Of a stretch of 64,000 nucleotides of DNA, positions 26,564 to 35,340 are shown piece by piece. The DNA is from Pusillimonas sp044464525 (lineage in GTDB: Bacteria; Pseudomonadota; Gammaproteobacteria; Burkholderiales; Burkholderiaceae_B): NCBI RefSeq assembly GCF_044464525.1, contig NZ_JBIQLE010000001.1, forward strand, positions 1-64,000, read 5' to 3'. Position 1 is the first letter of the stretch. Each line of letters begins with the position of its first letter. The notes beneath the pieces are model-generated. The model saw nothing but the letters and a program-made list of their open reading frames with translations. It searched no databases and had not been told where the DNA came from. Both the position numbers and the translations under genes were made by a program.

Positions 26564-27201
26564 ATGAATGATCTCATCAAAGCCTTTCTAGCCTGGCTGA
26601 CTGCGCCGGCAGAGTCTTCGGCCGCTGAGCCGCCGACAATTTTGCCGGTATCGACAAGCGGTTGGCTATCCTCCGAGCAGTTTCGCAAAGCCACCGGCCT
26701 GAGCGCCAGCAAGGCTCAAGATTGGTATCCGCACGTGCGCGCCGCCTGCCTGGAGTTCGGCATTGTCGGGCCGGTGCGCGTGGCGGCTTTCCTGGCTCAG
26801 ATCGGCCACGAGTCGGGCAGCTTCGCTTATACCCGCGAAATATGGGGCCAACAGCGGCGCAGCAGCGTTATGAGGGTAGGGCCGACCTGGGTAACATCCA
26901 GGCGGGTGATGGCTCTCGCTTTCGTGGCCGAGGGCTAATCCAGGTCACCGGTCGGGCCAATTACCAGGCGGTGGCGGACAGCCTGGCCATTGGCTGTATA
27001 GCGCGTCCCGAATTGCTCGAGCAGCCCCAATACGCCGCGAGATCCGCGGCCTGGTGGTGGGTCAACAATGGCTGCAACGAGCTTGCCGACGCCGGCGACT
27101 TCGAGCGGTTGACCCGCCGCATCAATGGCGGGCTGAACGGCTATGCGGACCGGGAGGCCAGATGGAAACTGGCCAATATGTATGTGGGGTTGGAGGCATG
27201 A
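26564..27201 (+). pseudogene. phage endolysin, glycoside hydrolase family 19 (frameshifted)
   Basis: Relic of a muralytic GH19 (chitinase-like) phage lysozyme of about 212 residues. The first frame starts at ATG 26564, after GAGGGGGGT, and reads to FAYTREIWG with the catalytic-region motif AFLAQIGHESGSFAYTREIW. The rest (PTAAQQRYEGRADLGN, then RGRGLIQVTGRANY and AARSAAWWW) lies in the -1 frame. Restoring one G in the G4 run at 26844-26847 joins the two halves exactly. This is a single-base deletion in a homopolymer, a true mutation or a sequencing error. It marks a prophage remnant next to the tRNA-associated island. Confidence 0.8.
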
Positions 27202-27338
27202 TCTTCTTGCAAGTACTTCTGGCCAAAATTGGGTCCCTTATATCACGGGAACCGGCCGCCGAGATTGACGCGATGCCGCTCAGACCGCTGTGCAGGATCG
27301 AGATGGAGGCCAAGACGTGGGCAAGGGTAAGCAAATAG
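27198..27338 (+). CDS. hypothetical 46-residue protein after the endolysin
   Basis: Starts with ATG overlapping the endolysin stop (ATGA), preceded by GGAGGC. The N-terminus is hydrophobic (MIFLQVLLAKIGSLIS), then polar. Position after an endolysin suggests a lysis accessory protein, but the sequence gives no family match I know. It may also be a chance frame in decayed phage DNA. Confidence 0.3.
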   Translation: MIFLQVLLAKIGSLISREPAAEIDAMPLRPLCRIEMEAKTWARVSK

Positions 27339-27346
27339 CGTGGGTG

Positions 27347-27574
27347 CTACCGTCTGGCAGGCTGCAATTGGAAACCACCTTTCGTGCCCCATTTGTCGGT
27401 CCGATTTACGAAGAGCGTATCGCACTCTAAGCAGCGGTAGCTCGTATAGCAGCTGCCATCACTTTGGAAAATCAGCTCGCCCTCGACGCGCATGTGTTTA
27501 TGCGGCTCGGCATGCCCAGACAGTGCGGCAATTTCCGCGCAGGCTGCACATATAGTGGGCTTCTGATTCCCCAT
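27347..27574 (-). CDS. small cysteine-pair protein, unknown function
   Basis: 75-residue protein with two CxxC pairs (ICAACAE near residue 10 and CLEC near residue 52), suggesting a small zinc ribbon, plus histidines between them (GHAEPHKH). The ATG at 27574 follows GGAGAGGGGT, a strong ribosome binding site; the longer open frame upstream is not protein-like. It is probably accessory, located between the phage relic and the island end. No function can be assigned. Confidence 0.55.
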   Translation of the reverse strand: MGNQKPTICAACAEIAALSGHAEPHKHMRVEGELIFQSDGSCYTSYRCLECDTLFVNRTDKWGTKGGFQLQPARR

Positions 27575-27833
27575 ACCCCTCTCCAGCGGACTTTTTCGAA
27601 GCGTACACGCGACCCTGGATAGTCTGAATGGGGCAGATGGCCTAGCTGCGCTGGTTCGGTCGGTGTCGCCGGCATTGACGGGTGCTCGTCCAATGTCCAT
27701 TTGTATGTTTATGCAGCAATTTAAGCGCAAAAAAAGCCCGCACTGTGGCAGGCTAATTTTTGGGGTACGTCAATATTTCCCCCACTGGGTTTCGCTGCTT
27801 CTGGGTGATAAGTGTGAAAACCCGCATGAATAC

Positions 27834-27879
27834 TGGTGGGCCCAGCTGGACTTGAACCAGCGACCAACGGATTATGAGT
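27834..27879 (-). pseudogene. 3' half of a split tRNA-Ile2(CAU) gene (island attachment site, left)
   Basis: 46 bases identical in layout to the 3' part of a tRNA, from the anticodon loop (ACTCATAATCC) through the T arm to CCA. The first 33 positions (27834-27866) match the intact tRNA at 35983-36015 exactly. The anticodon-stem strand TCCGT is complementary to the 5' fragment at 36124-36175, not to the intact tRNA, so this is the displaced 3' half of that gene. Confidence 0.8.
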
Positions 27880-27944
27880 TTGCGGCTGAAACGCTAAACC
27901 TAGGAAAATCAAGCGTATACAACCGTAATCAAAATAAGTAGAAA

Positions 27945-28018
27945 GTACTTATGCGTCAGTAGTTTAGCGTACTTATGCGCAGCTAGCCAAACCTGATGTA
28001 TGTACCGCTACTGTACCG
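27945..28018 (+). repeat. direct repeats at the left island end (possible integrase arm sites)
   Basis: Two copies of GTACTTATGCG (27945-27955 and 27969-27979, 24 bases apart), then two TGTACCG repeats within 28001-28018. TGTACCG also occurs twice near the right end (about 35944-35961) and twice at 31505-31521. Such short repeats near both ends resemble arm-type sites of tyrosine recombinases. Confidence 0.45.
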
Positions 28019-28090
28019 TCAGCCATGGCAAATTCCTGTCAGATCACCTTCTGATAGAGGCATCAATTTTATAGAGACCTTCAGGGTGTC

Positions 28091-28118
28091 GTGCTACACT
28101 GCACATTGCGTGTAACAC
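28091..28118 (+). promoter_or_regulatory. inverted repeat upstream of the RelB-like gene (candidate operator)
   Basis: GTGCTACAC (28091-28099) and GTGTAACAC (28110-28118) form an inverted repeat with one mismatch and a 10-base spacer, ending 14 bases before the antitoxin start. This is where ribbon-helix-helix antitoxins usually bind to autoregulate. Confidence 0.5.
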
Positions 28119-28132
28119 ATGAGGATGGTGCC

Positions 28133-28420
28133 ATGAGTGATGCCACTTTTACTTTTCGAGTCGATGACGGGCTGAAGGCTGAGTTTGCCAATGCCGCCAA
28201 AGCCCATGACCGTACTGGAGCCCAGCTTCTTCGCGACTTCATGCGCAGTTACGTGGCCCAACAAGAAGAAGCACAGCAATACGATGCCTGGCTGGCGAAG
28301 AAGGTCGAGCAGTCGCGGGCGTCTGCGGAGGCGGGCAACCTGATTCCCGCGTCTGATGTTGAAGCCCGCTTTGCCGCTCGCCGCGCAGCGACCCGTGCCC
28401 GTATGGCTGCACCTGAATGA
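28133..28420 (+). CDS. RelB/ParD-like antitoxin (ribbon-helix-helix)
   Basis: 95-residue antitoxin of a type II pair. The N-terminus (TFTFRVDDGLKAEFANAAKA) is a ribbon-helix-helix DNA-binding segment followed by a helical, Glu/Gln/Arg-rich toxin-binding part. Its role is to neutralise the downstream toxin and repress the operon. I start at ATG 28133 because the longer frame (from 28091) runs across the operator repeat. The stop overlaps the toxin start (ATGA). Confidence 0.85.
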   Translation: MSDATFTFRVDDGLKAEFANAAKAHDRTGAQLLRDFMRSYVAQQEEAQQYDAWLAKKVEQSRASAEAGNLIPASDVEARFAARRAATRARMAAPE

Positions 28421-28704
28421 TGGAGCTGCTGTGGACGCCAGAAGCCGTCAGGGATCGTGAAGACATTTACGACTACATTGAGCAAGACAACCCCCTGGCT
28501 GCTCTGTCACTTGACGACTTGATTTCAGAAAGAACAGCAGCTCTCCAGAACCATCCCAGAATGGGACGGTCCGGGAGAGCTGCGGGCACTTTTGAACTGG
28601 TCGTTCACAGCAGCTACATGGTCGTGTATGACATTGTGGAAACGCAGGTGCGAATCTTGAATGTCGTGCATACGGCGCGGCAGTGGCCGCCGCTGGAAGG
28701 GTGA
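28417..28704 (+). CDS. RelE/ParE-family toxin
   Basis: 95-residue toxin of the RelE/ParE superfamily. It has the start LLWTPEAVRDREDIYDYI typical of ParE/RelE, the core NHPRMGRSGRAAGTFELVVH, and the C-terminal strand VVYDIVETQVRILNVVHTARQWP. Whether it cleaves mRNA or poisons gyrase cannot be read from sequence. It is translationally coupled to the antitoxin (ATG at 28417 overlapping its stop). The pair probably helped retain the island. Confidence 0.88.
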   Translation: MMELLWTPEAVRDREDIYDYIEQDNPLAALSLDDLISERTAALQNHPRMGRSGRAAGTFELVVHSSYMVVYDIVETQVRILNVVHTARQWPPLEG

Positions 28705-28997
28705 CACTCGCAAAAGTACACAGTATCATCGCCCGCACCCTCGCCATCCAGGTGCGTAAGGGCGACGTGGAGGTCCACTCGCCACTGCGGCAGCAGGCCG
28801 ACACCTGGATGACCCCGCGCCCGAGGAATCATCCGTTTAGTTAGCGACCAACATCAGCTCGATTTCGGGTGTGTGGTTTTGCTGCAAAGAGATCAGCCGG
28901 CTAGTCGATTTTTCGGATCCACGCCTGACGTTAGAAAGCACCACGCTGGGCTTGTTCCCTGGTGGGGGACGCGCACAGCCTCACGCAAGCAACCGGA
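28705..28997. other. gap with possible metallopeptidase fragment
   Basis: 293 bases without an intact gene. On the plus strand about 28720-28842 reads LAIQVRKGDVEVHSPLRQQA, which resembles the start of a DUF45/YgjP-type metallopeptidase often found beside type I restriction genes, then stops. This is a resemblance from memory only and could be chance. Confidence 0.3.
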
Positions 28998-29933
28998 TCA
29001 GACTTCCAACAGGTGCCGCAGATAGCGCGCGACATCGACCGTTTCAATGCGGTGTTTTGCATTGAAGGTGGTGGCCTTGTCCCACCACATCCCATCACCC
29101 AGTGCGAAGGCGGCACGGTAGCGCGTCATGACATCATCAGGCGTCTGCGCCAGATCGGCGCGCAACTTGTCCAGCGACCACAGAGTCTTCTCGAACGCTT
29201 GTCCGGTGACGCGCTCGACGACTTCAGCCAATTCGCCGTAGGAAATCGTATCACCGGCCACATACACCACCTCGTTGGCGATGCGCGGCTCGGTCAGCAG
29301 TATCTCGGTGGTGAGCCTGCCAATGTCTTCCGGTGTCGTGACCGTGACCCTGGTATTCCAAGAGCCCAGGCCATGGACAGTCCTAGCTGCCAGATTCACC
29401 ACATCGAACTCCGGTTCGAAAAGGAAGCTGGTGAACATGCCGGTGGAGATGATCACCCACTCGGTTTGCTGCTGCGCGCGCAGCAGTTGGCGTACTTCAT
29501 ATTGTTCGTCGAACACCGGTTGGCCGCTGCCCCGTCCGATCACATCGTAGTCGACGCCGAACTGCCACGGGAAATAGCGCTCGACTTTGGCGTCTAGCGC
29601 GGCGCGGGTGATCTTCAACTGCGTGCCGGGGCCAGCCACGAAGCCGGTGCAGTTGACGACCGTGCGATAGCGCTCAAACAAGGCTTTTAGGGCGTCGGCG
29701 TCGCCCGCCAGATCGAAGCCGATGACCTCCACGCCCAACGCCTGCAGGATACCGAGAGTTTCGATATCGCCGGGGCGGGAGCTGGAGACAGTCTGTGGTG
29801 AGACAACAACCGTGACCGATTGGCAGCGCTCGGCCGCGCACGGAGCGAGCGCACGCAGCACCGCCATGCCCAGTTGACCGGCACCAAGGACCAGCAGGTC
29901 ACGGCGATTGGATTCGTTTCCTGACATAGACAT
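28998..29933 (-). CDS. NmrA-like NAD(P)-binding reductase
   Basis: 311-residue protein of the NmrA/isoflavone-reductase branch of atypical short-chain dehydrogenases. It has an N-terminal Rossmann fold with LLVLGAGQLGMAVLRAL, the segment VVNCTGFVAGPGTQLKI, and FPWQFGVDYDVIG in the middle, as in aromatic alcohol reductases and redox-sensing NmrA proteins. The substrate is unknown. It is divergent from a LysR regulator 264 bases away, a typical arrangement for a regulated catabolic or detoxification enzyme, and is cargo of the island. Confidence 0.85.
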   Translation of the reverse strand: MSMSGNESNRRDLLVLGAGQLGMAVLRALAPCAAERCQSVTVVVSPQTVSSSRPGDIETLGILQALGVEVIGFDLAGDADALKALFERYRTVVNCTGFVAGPGTQLKITRAALDAKVERYFPWQFGVDYDVIGRGSGQPVFDEQYEVRQLLRAQQQTEWVIISTGMFTSFLFEPEFDVVNLAARTVHGLGSWNTRVTVTTPEDIGRLTTEILLTEPRIANEVVYVAGDTISYGELAEVVERVTGQAFEKTLWSLDKLRADLAQTPDDVMTRYRAAFALGDGMWWDKATTFNAKHRIETVDVARYLRHLLEV

Positions 29934-30197
29934 AACTTCCTAAATTCAAACAAAATGATGATTTCACACCGACCATCCAGAATGGCCAATGAGCGGCTTT
30001 ATGAAGAGAATCATGCAAAACTTTTGCTGATTCTTTTCATGCATGGAAGTTTAGATCCATGGCAGCAGACGAAAAAGCGGACAAAGCAACTTTCACTATT
30101 TGAATATATGCAATAATAAGTGCGTTTCAGTCCTGATGCGATGAGGTCCCAAACCCTGGCGCCTTAGCTCGTTCACCCTCACAAGGAGATGTTCACC

Positions 30198-31103
30198 ATG
30201 GATAGACTGCGAGCCATGGAAACTTTCGTGCGCGTGATTGAGGCCGGCAGTTTCAGGCAGGCCGCCGATACGCTGAACGTACTTCCGTCAACCGTCACAC
30301 GTAACATCAAGGAGCTGGAATCGCATTTGGGGACGCGGCTACTCAATCGCACGACGCGCGCTGTCAGCGCCACCGATGCGGGTCTGCGCTTCTACGACAG
30401 TTGCAAGGCGATCCTGCGTGAACTGCAGGAGGCCGAGGATCAAGCCGCTCAGCAAGCCGAAGCGCTGCACGGCACAATCAAGATCGGCACCACCTCGTCG
30501 CTGGCGAGGCACTGCCTCATCGCAGCCTTGCCGGCGTTCACACGTCGCCACCCACGAGTCGAACTGGAACTGCATCTGTCTGACAGCACGGCGGATGTCG
30601 TGCGACAGGGACTGGACTGTGTCATCCGAACCGGCACCCTACGCAACTCACGGCTGGTGGCCCGGCGCATCGGCCGCTTTCACTGGATCGTCTGCGGTGC
30701 CCCGGATTACCTTACGCAGCACGGAACGCCTGACAGCCTGCTGACCTTGCAACAGCACGTCGCGGTGGGCTACCTCGGCGGCCACGCTGGCCGCCTGGCA
30801 CGTTGGAATTTCCAGGACGGCGCGCAGACCACTGCCATTGCCATGCAGGAAAACGTACGTGTCGACGACACCGACGCCTACGTGGAAGCCGGTATCGCCG
30901 GCTTGGGCCTGATCCGCGTGGCCAGCTACATGGTGCGTGAGCACTTGGCTGCAGGCAGGCTAATCCGCGTGCTTGAGGGGGCGCATGCCGAACCGGAGCC
31001 AATTTCCGTTCTTTACCCACACAGCCGGCACCTTTCCCCGGTAGTACGAGCGTTCGTCGACTGGAGCAGCGAAGTGGTGGCGCGGGCATCGAGCCAGTGG
31101 TGA
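30198..31103 (+). CDS. LysR-family transcriptional regulator
   Basis: 301-residue LTTR with an N-terminal winged helix-turn-helix (DRLRAMETFVRVIEAGSFRQ, then AADTLNVLPSTVTRNIKELE) and a periplasmic-binding-protein-like effector domain. Of two nearby ATGs I choose 30198, which is 9 bases after AAGGAG; the first ATG (30189) touches that sequence. It is transcribed divergently from the NmrA-like gene and probably controls it. The 264-base space between them should hold the operator. Confidence 0.88.
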   Translation: MDRLRAMETFVRVIEAGSFRQAADTLNVLPSTVTRNIKELESHLGTRLLNRTTRAVSATDAGLRFYDSCKAILRELQEAEDQAAQQAEALHGTIKIGTTSSLARHCLIAALPAFTRRHPRVELELHLSDSTADVVRQGLDCVIRTGTLRNSRLVARRIGRFHWIVCGAPDYLTQHGTPDSLLTLQQHVAVGYLGGHAGRLARWNFQDGAQTTAIAMQENVRVDDTDAYVEAGIAGLGLIRVASYMVREHLAAGRLIRVLEGAHAEPEPISVLYPHSRHLSPVVRAFVDWSSEVVARASSQW

Positions 31104-31226
31104 TGCTGCTGGCCATTGAGGACCTGCGGCTCCGCCTGCCTGATACGTCTCAACTACGAAAGTTTCATAGTGTCCATTGTCATGTCCATAAGCGGAAAAT
31201 ACGTACACGGCGAAAACCAACAAAAA

Positions 31227-31248
31227 GGGCCGCTAGCTGAGGCGGCCC
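31227..31248 (-). terminator. hairpin after the LysR gene
   Basis: GGGCCGC and GCGGCCC pair across an 8-base loop. Read on the minus strand a run of five T follows, so it is a better terminator for minus-strand transcripts, although no minus-strand gene reaches it now. It may be left from a deleted gene. Confidence 0.35.
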
Positions 31249-31263
31249 TAATTCACTGATATT

Positions 31264-31488
31264 TGTGCATCCCGAGACATCGTTAACACTTTATACCGGA
31301 CACATCCTTTACAGTTTTGGCATAGAAAGGAGGACCTTGCTATGCCATGGAAGGAGAGTCGCAAAATGGACGAGAAGTTGCGTTTTGTCTCGCGCTATCT
31401 GGACGGTGAGTCGATCGCGTCGCTGTGTCGTGAGTTCGGCATTTCACGGGTGACGGGTCACACCATCATCAATCGCTACAAGGAAATG
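31264..31488 (+). mobile_element. IS481-family insertion sequence, 5' remnant
   Basis: Begins with a TGTGCATCCC-type terminus at 31264. From 31342 it encodes the N-terminus of an IS481-type transposase (MPWKESRKMDEKLRFVSRYL, then GESIASLCREFGISRVTGHT) ending INRYKE at about 31488. The frame then runs 20 codons into unrelated DNA. The DDE catalytic domain and right end are missing. The break coincides with the TGTACCG repeat copy at 31490-31521. Confidence 0.75.
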
Positions 31489-31489
31489 G

Positions 31490-31521
31490 CCAAAACTGAT
31501 GTGTGTACCGCTGCTGTACCG
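31490..31521 (+). repeat. internal copy of the left-end island sequence
   Basis: 32 bases matching 27987-28018 at 29 positions (both contain two TGTACCG units). It lies exactly where the IS481 relic is broken, suggesting the island was assembled from two pieces or that recombination occurred between such repeats. Confidence 0.55.
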
Positions 31522-31724
31522 ATCGGAGCAGCTATCCAGTACAGTTAGGCGCGCTTAGCTGGTGACTGCTTGAGTCGCCAAGAACTCCTTGGAGGCTGGC
31601 TTGGGGAGCAGGTTCCGTGGATGTCAGCAGCAGTTCACTTTTGAGCGAGTTTGTCTGGGCTCTCAGTGTCGGCAGGAATCTGAATCTACTAGAAAACTAT
31701 TGCACTTAGTGGTATGGTCCAGCG

Positions 31725-32111
31725 ATGAGACGAGTCTTTAAAACACGCACCTTCACCCGCTCGATGAAGAAAGCGGGACTAACCGACGCAGCCCTATGTG
31801 CCGCGGTCGAAGAGATGAGTCAAGGGCTCATTGATGCTGATTTGGGTGGCGATGTTGTGAAGAAGCGAGTCGCATTGCCTGGCCAGGGCAAGCGTGGCGG
31901 AGCAAGAACCATCGTCGCTACGAAAATGGCGGGGCGCTGGTTCTTCCTCTATGGCTTCAGCAAGAGCGAGCGGTCCAACATCGACAAGGACGAGCTGAGG
32001 GTACTCCAGGAGGTGGCAAAGGAGCTGCTTGGTTTTAATGATCGGCAACTGGCCATTGCGCTGGCTGCCGGTGAAATTTTGGAGATATGTGATGGCGACG
32101 ACAAAACGTAA
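31725..32111 (+). CDS. RelE/HigB-type toxin of a second toxin-antitoxin pair
   Basis: 128-residue protein of the RelE/HigB-like addiction-module toxins of about 120 residues (MRRVFKTRTFTRSMKKAGLT, then GQGKRGGARTIVATKMAGRW and FFLYGFSKSERSNIDKDEL). This subgroup is found with a downstream XRE antitoxin. The gene order (toxin first) and the 20-base overlap with the antitoxin match HigBA-type operons. The toxic activity is inferred from family and context. Confidence 0.82.
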   Translation: MRRVFKTRTFTRSMKKAGLTDAALCAAVEEMSQGLIDADLGGDVVKKRVALPGQGKRGGARTIVATKMAGRWFFLYGFSKSERSNIDKDELRVLQEVAKELLGFNDRQLAIALAAGEILEICDGDDKT

Positions 32112-32412
32112 CAGCCGCATTCTGGACGAGATGCACGAGACGGCGCGTGGGCTCCAAAGCGCCGGTCTGATCAGCAAACGTCGCATGGGTGAGTTCGAGG
32201 CGCTGTGCAATCTCGATGTGCACGAAATACAACCGCAGCAAATCAAGGCGCTGCGTGAACGGTCGAACGTCAGTCAGGCGGTTTTTGCCGCCGTGCTGAA
32301 TACCAGTGTGTCAACGGTTCAAAAGTGGGAAGTCGGTGACAAGAAGCCGAGCGGGCCGTCACTCAAACTGTTGAACCTGATAGAGCGCAAAGGTCTTGAG
32401 GCGGTGATTTAA
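32092..32412 (+). CDS. HigA-like XRE-family antitoxin
   Basis: 106-residue antitoxin with a C-terminal Cro/C1-type helix-turn-helix (IKALRERSNVSQAVFAAVLN, then TSVSTVQKWEVGDKKPSGPS), typical of antitoxins paired with RelE/HigB-type toxins. The start at ATG 32092 (MATTKRNSRILDEM) lies inside the toxin gene; the longer frame upstream is not protein-like. It should neutralise the toxin and repress the operon. It ends before a strong convergent terminator. Confidence 0.85.
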   Translation: MATTKRNSRILDEMHETARGLQSAGLISKRRMGEFEALCNLDVHEIQPQQIKALRERSNVSQAVFAAVLNTSVSTVQKWEVGDKKPSGPSLKLLNLIERKGLEAVI

Positions 32413-32450
32413 CGGCTGAGCTTGACTGCTAGTTCTCTACACCGGCAAGC

Positions 32451-32479
32451 CCAACTGACAAGGAATTCTTGTCAGTTGG
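32451..32479. terminator. bidirectional terminator-like palindrome between higA-like gene and hsdR
   Basis: A perfect 12-base inverted repeat (CCAACTGACAAG, GAATT spacer, and the reverse complement). It sits between convergent genes and can form the same hairpin on either transcript. No long T-run follows on either side. Confidence 0.6.
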
Positions 32480-32505
32480 CGGCCAGCTCGGCCCTGTGCG
32501 AAACA

Positions 32506-35340
32506 TCAAGCTAACTGCCACAGCTCCGTCAGAGCCTCGGCCTGCTGGAGCACCGTCTGCACTGCTGCATCCTGCAAGTCCGGCGGATAGCCATACTTGC
32601 GCAGAATTCGCTTCACCAGAACCCGTAACCTAGCACGAGCTGACTGGCGATGCGCCCAGTCCACAGTGACATTATCCCGCAGACTCATGAGTAGTTCATG
32701 GGCTATCACGCGCAACTGCTCATCACCCATAACTTCCATGGCGGACTTGTTTTCGGCAAGCGCATCGTAGAAAGCGATTTCCTCCTGAGTCATCCCGTTG
32801 GCTTCACCGCGTTCTCGGGCTGCTCGCAGGTCCTTGGCCAGCTGTATTAGCTCTTGCAGCACCTCGGCTGTGGTGATGGCATTGGCGTGGTACCGCGCAA
32901 TAGCGTCCTCTAGTCTTTCAGTAAAGGCACGACTTTCCACGACGTTAGTACGGGTGCGTGAGCGGATGTCATCGTTCAGCAGCTTGCGTAGTGCTTCCAG
33001 GCCGAGGTTCTTCTTCTCCATCTGCTGCACTTCGAGCAGGAACTCGTCAGAGAGGATGGAGATGTCAGGGGTTTGGATGCCAGCCGCCGCTAGAATGTCG
33101 ACGATTTCCGTTGACACCACCGCTCGACTTACTATTTGCTGGATAGCCAACTCGCGGTCCTGACGCGTTCCACCGCTACCGCTTGCGGTCTTCGACAAAG
33201 CGGCCCGGATGGCCTGAAAGAATCCCACCTCCTCGCGGATTGTACGTGCTTCATCAGAACTCGACGCCAGCGCAAAAGCTTTGGACAAAGCCAATACCCC
33301 GTCGGCAAAGCGTCGCTGGGCCTGCTTCTTGGCTTCTGGTGTTTTTTCGGCAGCCGCCCACTGTTGCTGCTTGTCGAGTATCCATTCAATGGCGCCGGCC
33401 ATCATCGTCAGTCGCTCGCCGGGTGTGCCATCCAGAGCGCTGCGGTAGTCGAAGCCGTGGAACATGTCGCGCACGATTTCGTACTTTTCCAGCATCACCG
33501 CCACGGCTTCGGCTTCGTCGATGCCGGTCTTGTCCTGGTCTGGTTTAGAATACTGCGCCAGTGCCGCTTTCAGATTTTGGGCAATACCTATGTAATCCAC
33601 GATCAGGCCCGCCGGCTTGTCACGGAATACGCGGTTAACACGAGCAATCGCCTGCATCAAGCCGTGGCCGCGCATCGGCTTGTCAATGTACATAGTATGC
33701 ATACAGGGCGCATCAAAGCCGGTCAGCCACATATCGCGCACGATAACCAGCTTGAGCGGGTCGTTAGGGTCACGAGCTCGCCTGGCCAATAAATCACGTC
33801 GTGCCTTGTTGCCAATATGTTGCTGCCACTCAACAGGGTCACTGGCAGCGCCGGTCATGACGATCTTTACCGCGCCGGAATTATCGTTCTCGCTGTGCCA
33901 CTCGGGCCGCAGTTTGATGATTTCGTCGTAAAGCGCCACGCAGATGCGCCGGCTCATGCATACCACCATCGCTTTACCATCCAGCGCCGCGACCCTGTCC
34001 TCAAAATGCTGCACCAGATCCTTTGCGATCAATGCCAGGCGCTTATCGCTGCCTACCAGAGCTTCGACCGTGCTCCATTTCTGTTTGGTACGTTCGGCGC
34101 TGGACTCGTCCTGGTCTTCCAGTAGTGCTTCAATTTCCGCATCAATACGTGGCTTTTCATCGTCATCAAGCTCAATGCGCGCCAGGCGAGATTCGTAATA
34201 AATGGGTACGGTCGCCCCATCTTCTACGGCACGGCTGATGTCATAGATGTCGATGTAATGACCAAACACCGCAGGTGTGTTGACGTCAGTCGCTTCGATG
34301 GGGGTGCCCGTAAAGCCGATGAATGAGGCGTTGGGCAGGCCATCGCGCAAGTATTTGGCGAAGCCATAAGCAATCTCACCGGTCTGGCTGGCGACTTTGG
34401 CTTTGAAGCCGTACTGGCTTCGGTGTGCTTCATCTGCGATCACCACCACATTGGCGCGATCAGTCAGCACCGGGAAATCCGTTTCATCGGCGGCTGGCGA
34501 AAACTTCTGCAACGTGGTGAAGATAACCCCACCGGAGGCGCGAGACAGCAAGGTACGCAGGTGCTCCCTGTCCTCCGCCTGAACAGGTGTCTGCCGAATA
34601 AGGTCCTTGCACATAGCGAAGGTGGCAAAAAGCTGATCATCGAGATCATTGCGATCAGTGAGCACCACCAAAGTGGGATTGGCCATGCGGTGCTCGAACA
34701 CCAGCAGCCCCGCATAGAAGGCCATTAACAAACTCTTGCCGGAGCCTTGAGTATGCCAAATAACTCCGGCTTTTCGGTCGCCGGGCGGTTGGTCCTTCAC
34801 ACTAGGCAAGCCATAGACTGCGGGGTCTTCAGCAACCGCGAACTGACTGGCCCTTAGCGTGGAAATCACAGCCTTCTTGACGGCGTGAAACTGGTGATAA
34901 CCGGCGATGATCTTGATCAGTCCAGACGGGCTTTCCCCGAATACCGTGAAGTGACGCAGCAAGTCGAGAAAACGCCCCCGCTCGAACACGCCCTCGATCA
35001 GCGTGGCCATCTCAGGCGAACCCTTTGGCTCAATATGCTGACCGTCCGTAGTGCGCCAAGGCATGAAGCGCTCTTGGTCCGCCGACAACGAGCCGACCCG
35101 CGCCGACAGACCATCAGAGGTCACCAGCAGTGCGTTGCTGCGAAACAGTGCCGGGATTTGTTGCTTGTAGGTTTGAAGTTGATTGAAAGCGCCTGTCAGG
35201 GTGGCGTTCTCGCCGCCAGGGGCCTTGAGCTCAATAACGGCCAGCGGCAGGCCGTTGACGAATAACACAACGTCTGGTCGTCGCTTCACCTGTCCGGCAA
35301 CTACCGTAAACTGTTGCACTGCCAGCCAGTCGTTGTTGCC
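32506..35340 (-). pseudogene. hsdR: type I restriction enzyme R subunit, 5'-truncated
   Basis: Motor/nuclease subunit of a type I restriction-modification system, lacking its N-terminal ~100 residues. What remains (937 codons from GTG 35319, plus in-frame NNDWLAV upstream) starts within the nuclease domain (VIELKAPGGENATLTGAF holds the ExK part). It includes Walker A (HTQGSGKSLLM), the DEAH box (VIADEAHRSQYGF), later helicase motifs (GFTGTPIEATD, LTGFDAPCMHTMYID) and the C-terminal helical domain. The 5' end joins directly to the truncated integrase near 35335-35345. No hsdM or hsdS exists in the window, so a working system is absent. A shortened protein could still be made from the GTG. Confidence 0.85.

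Noticed and set aside
27663..27941. 92-codon plus-strand frame over the left attachment site
   Set aside because: It reads through the antisense of a tRNA fragment and has no protein-like features.
28962..29597. 211-codon plus-strand frame opposite the NmrA-like reductase
   Set aside because: Antisense to a gene with clear Rossmann-fold motifs.
32451..32479. Perfect palindrome considered as a CRISPR repeat or phage operator
   Set aside because: It occurs only once and lies between two convergent gene ends, so a shared transcription terminator is simpler. No CRISPR-like repeat-spacer array was found in the window.
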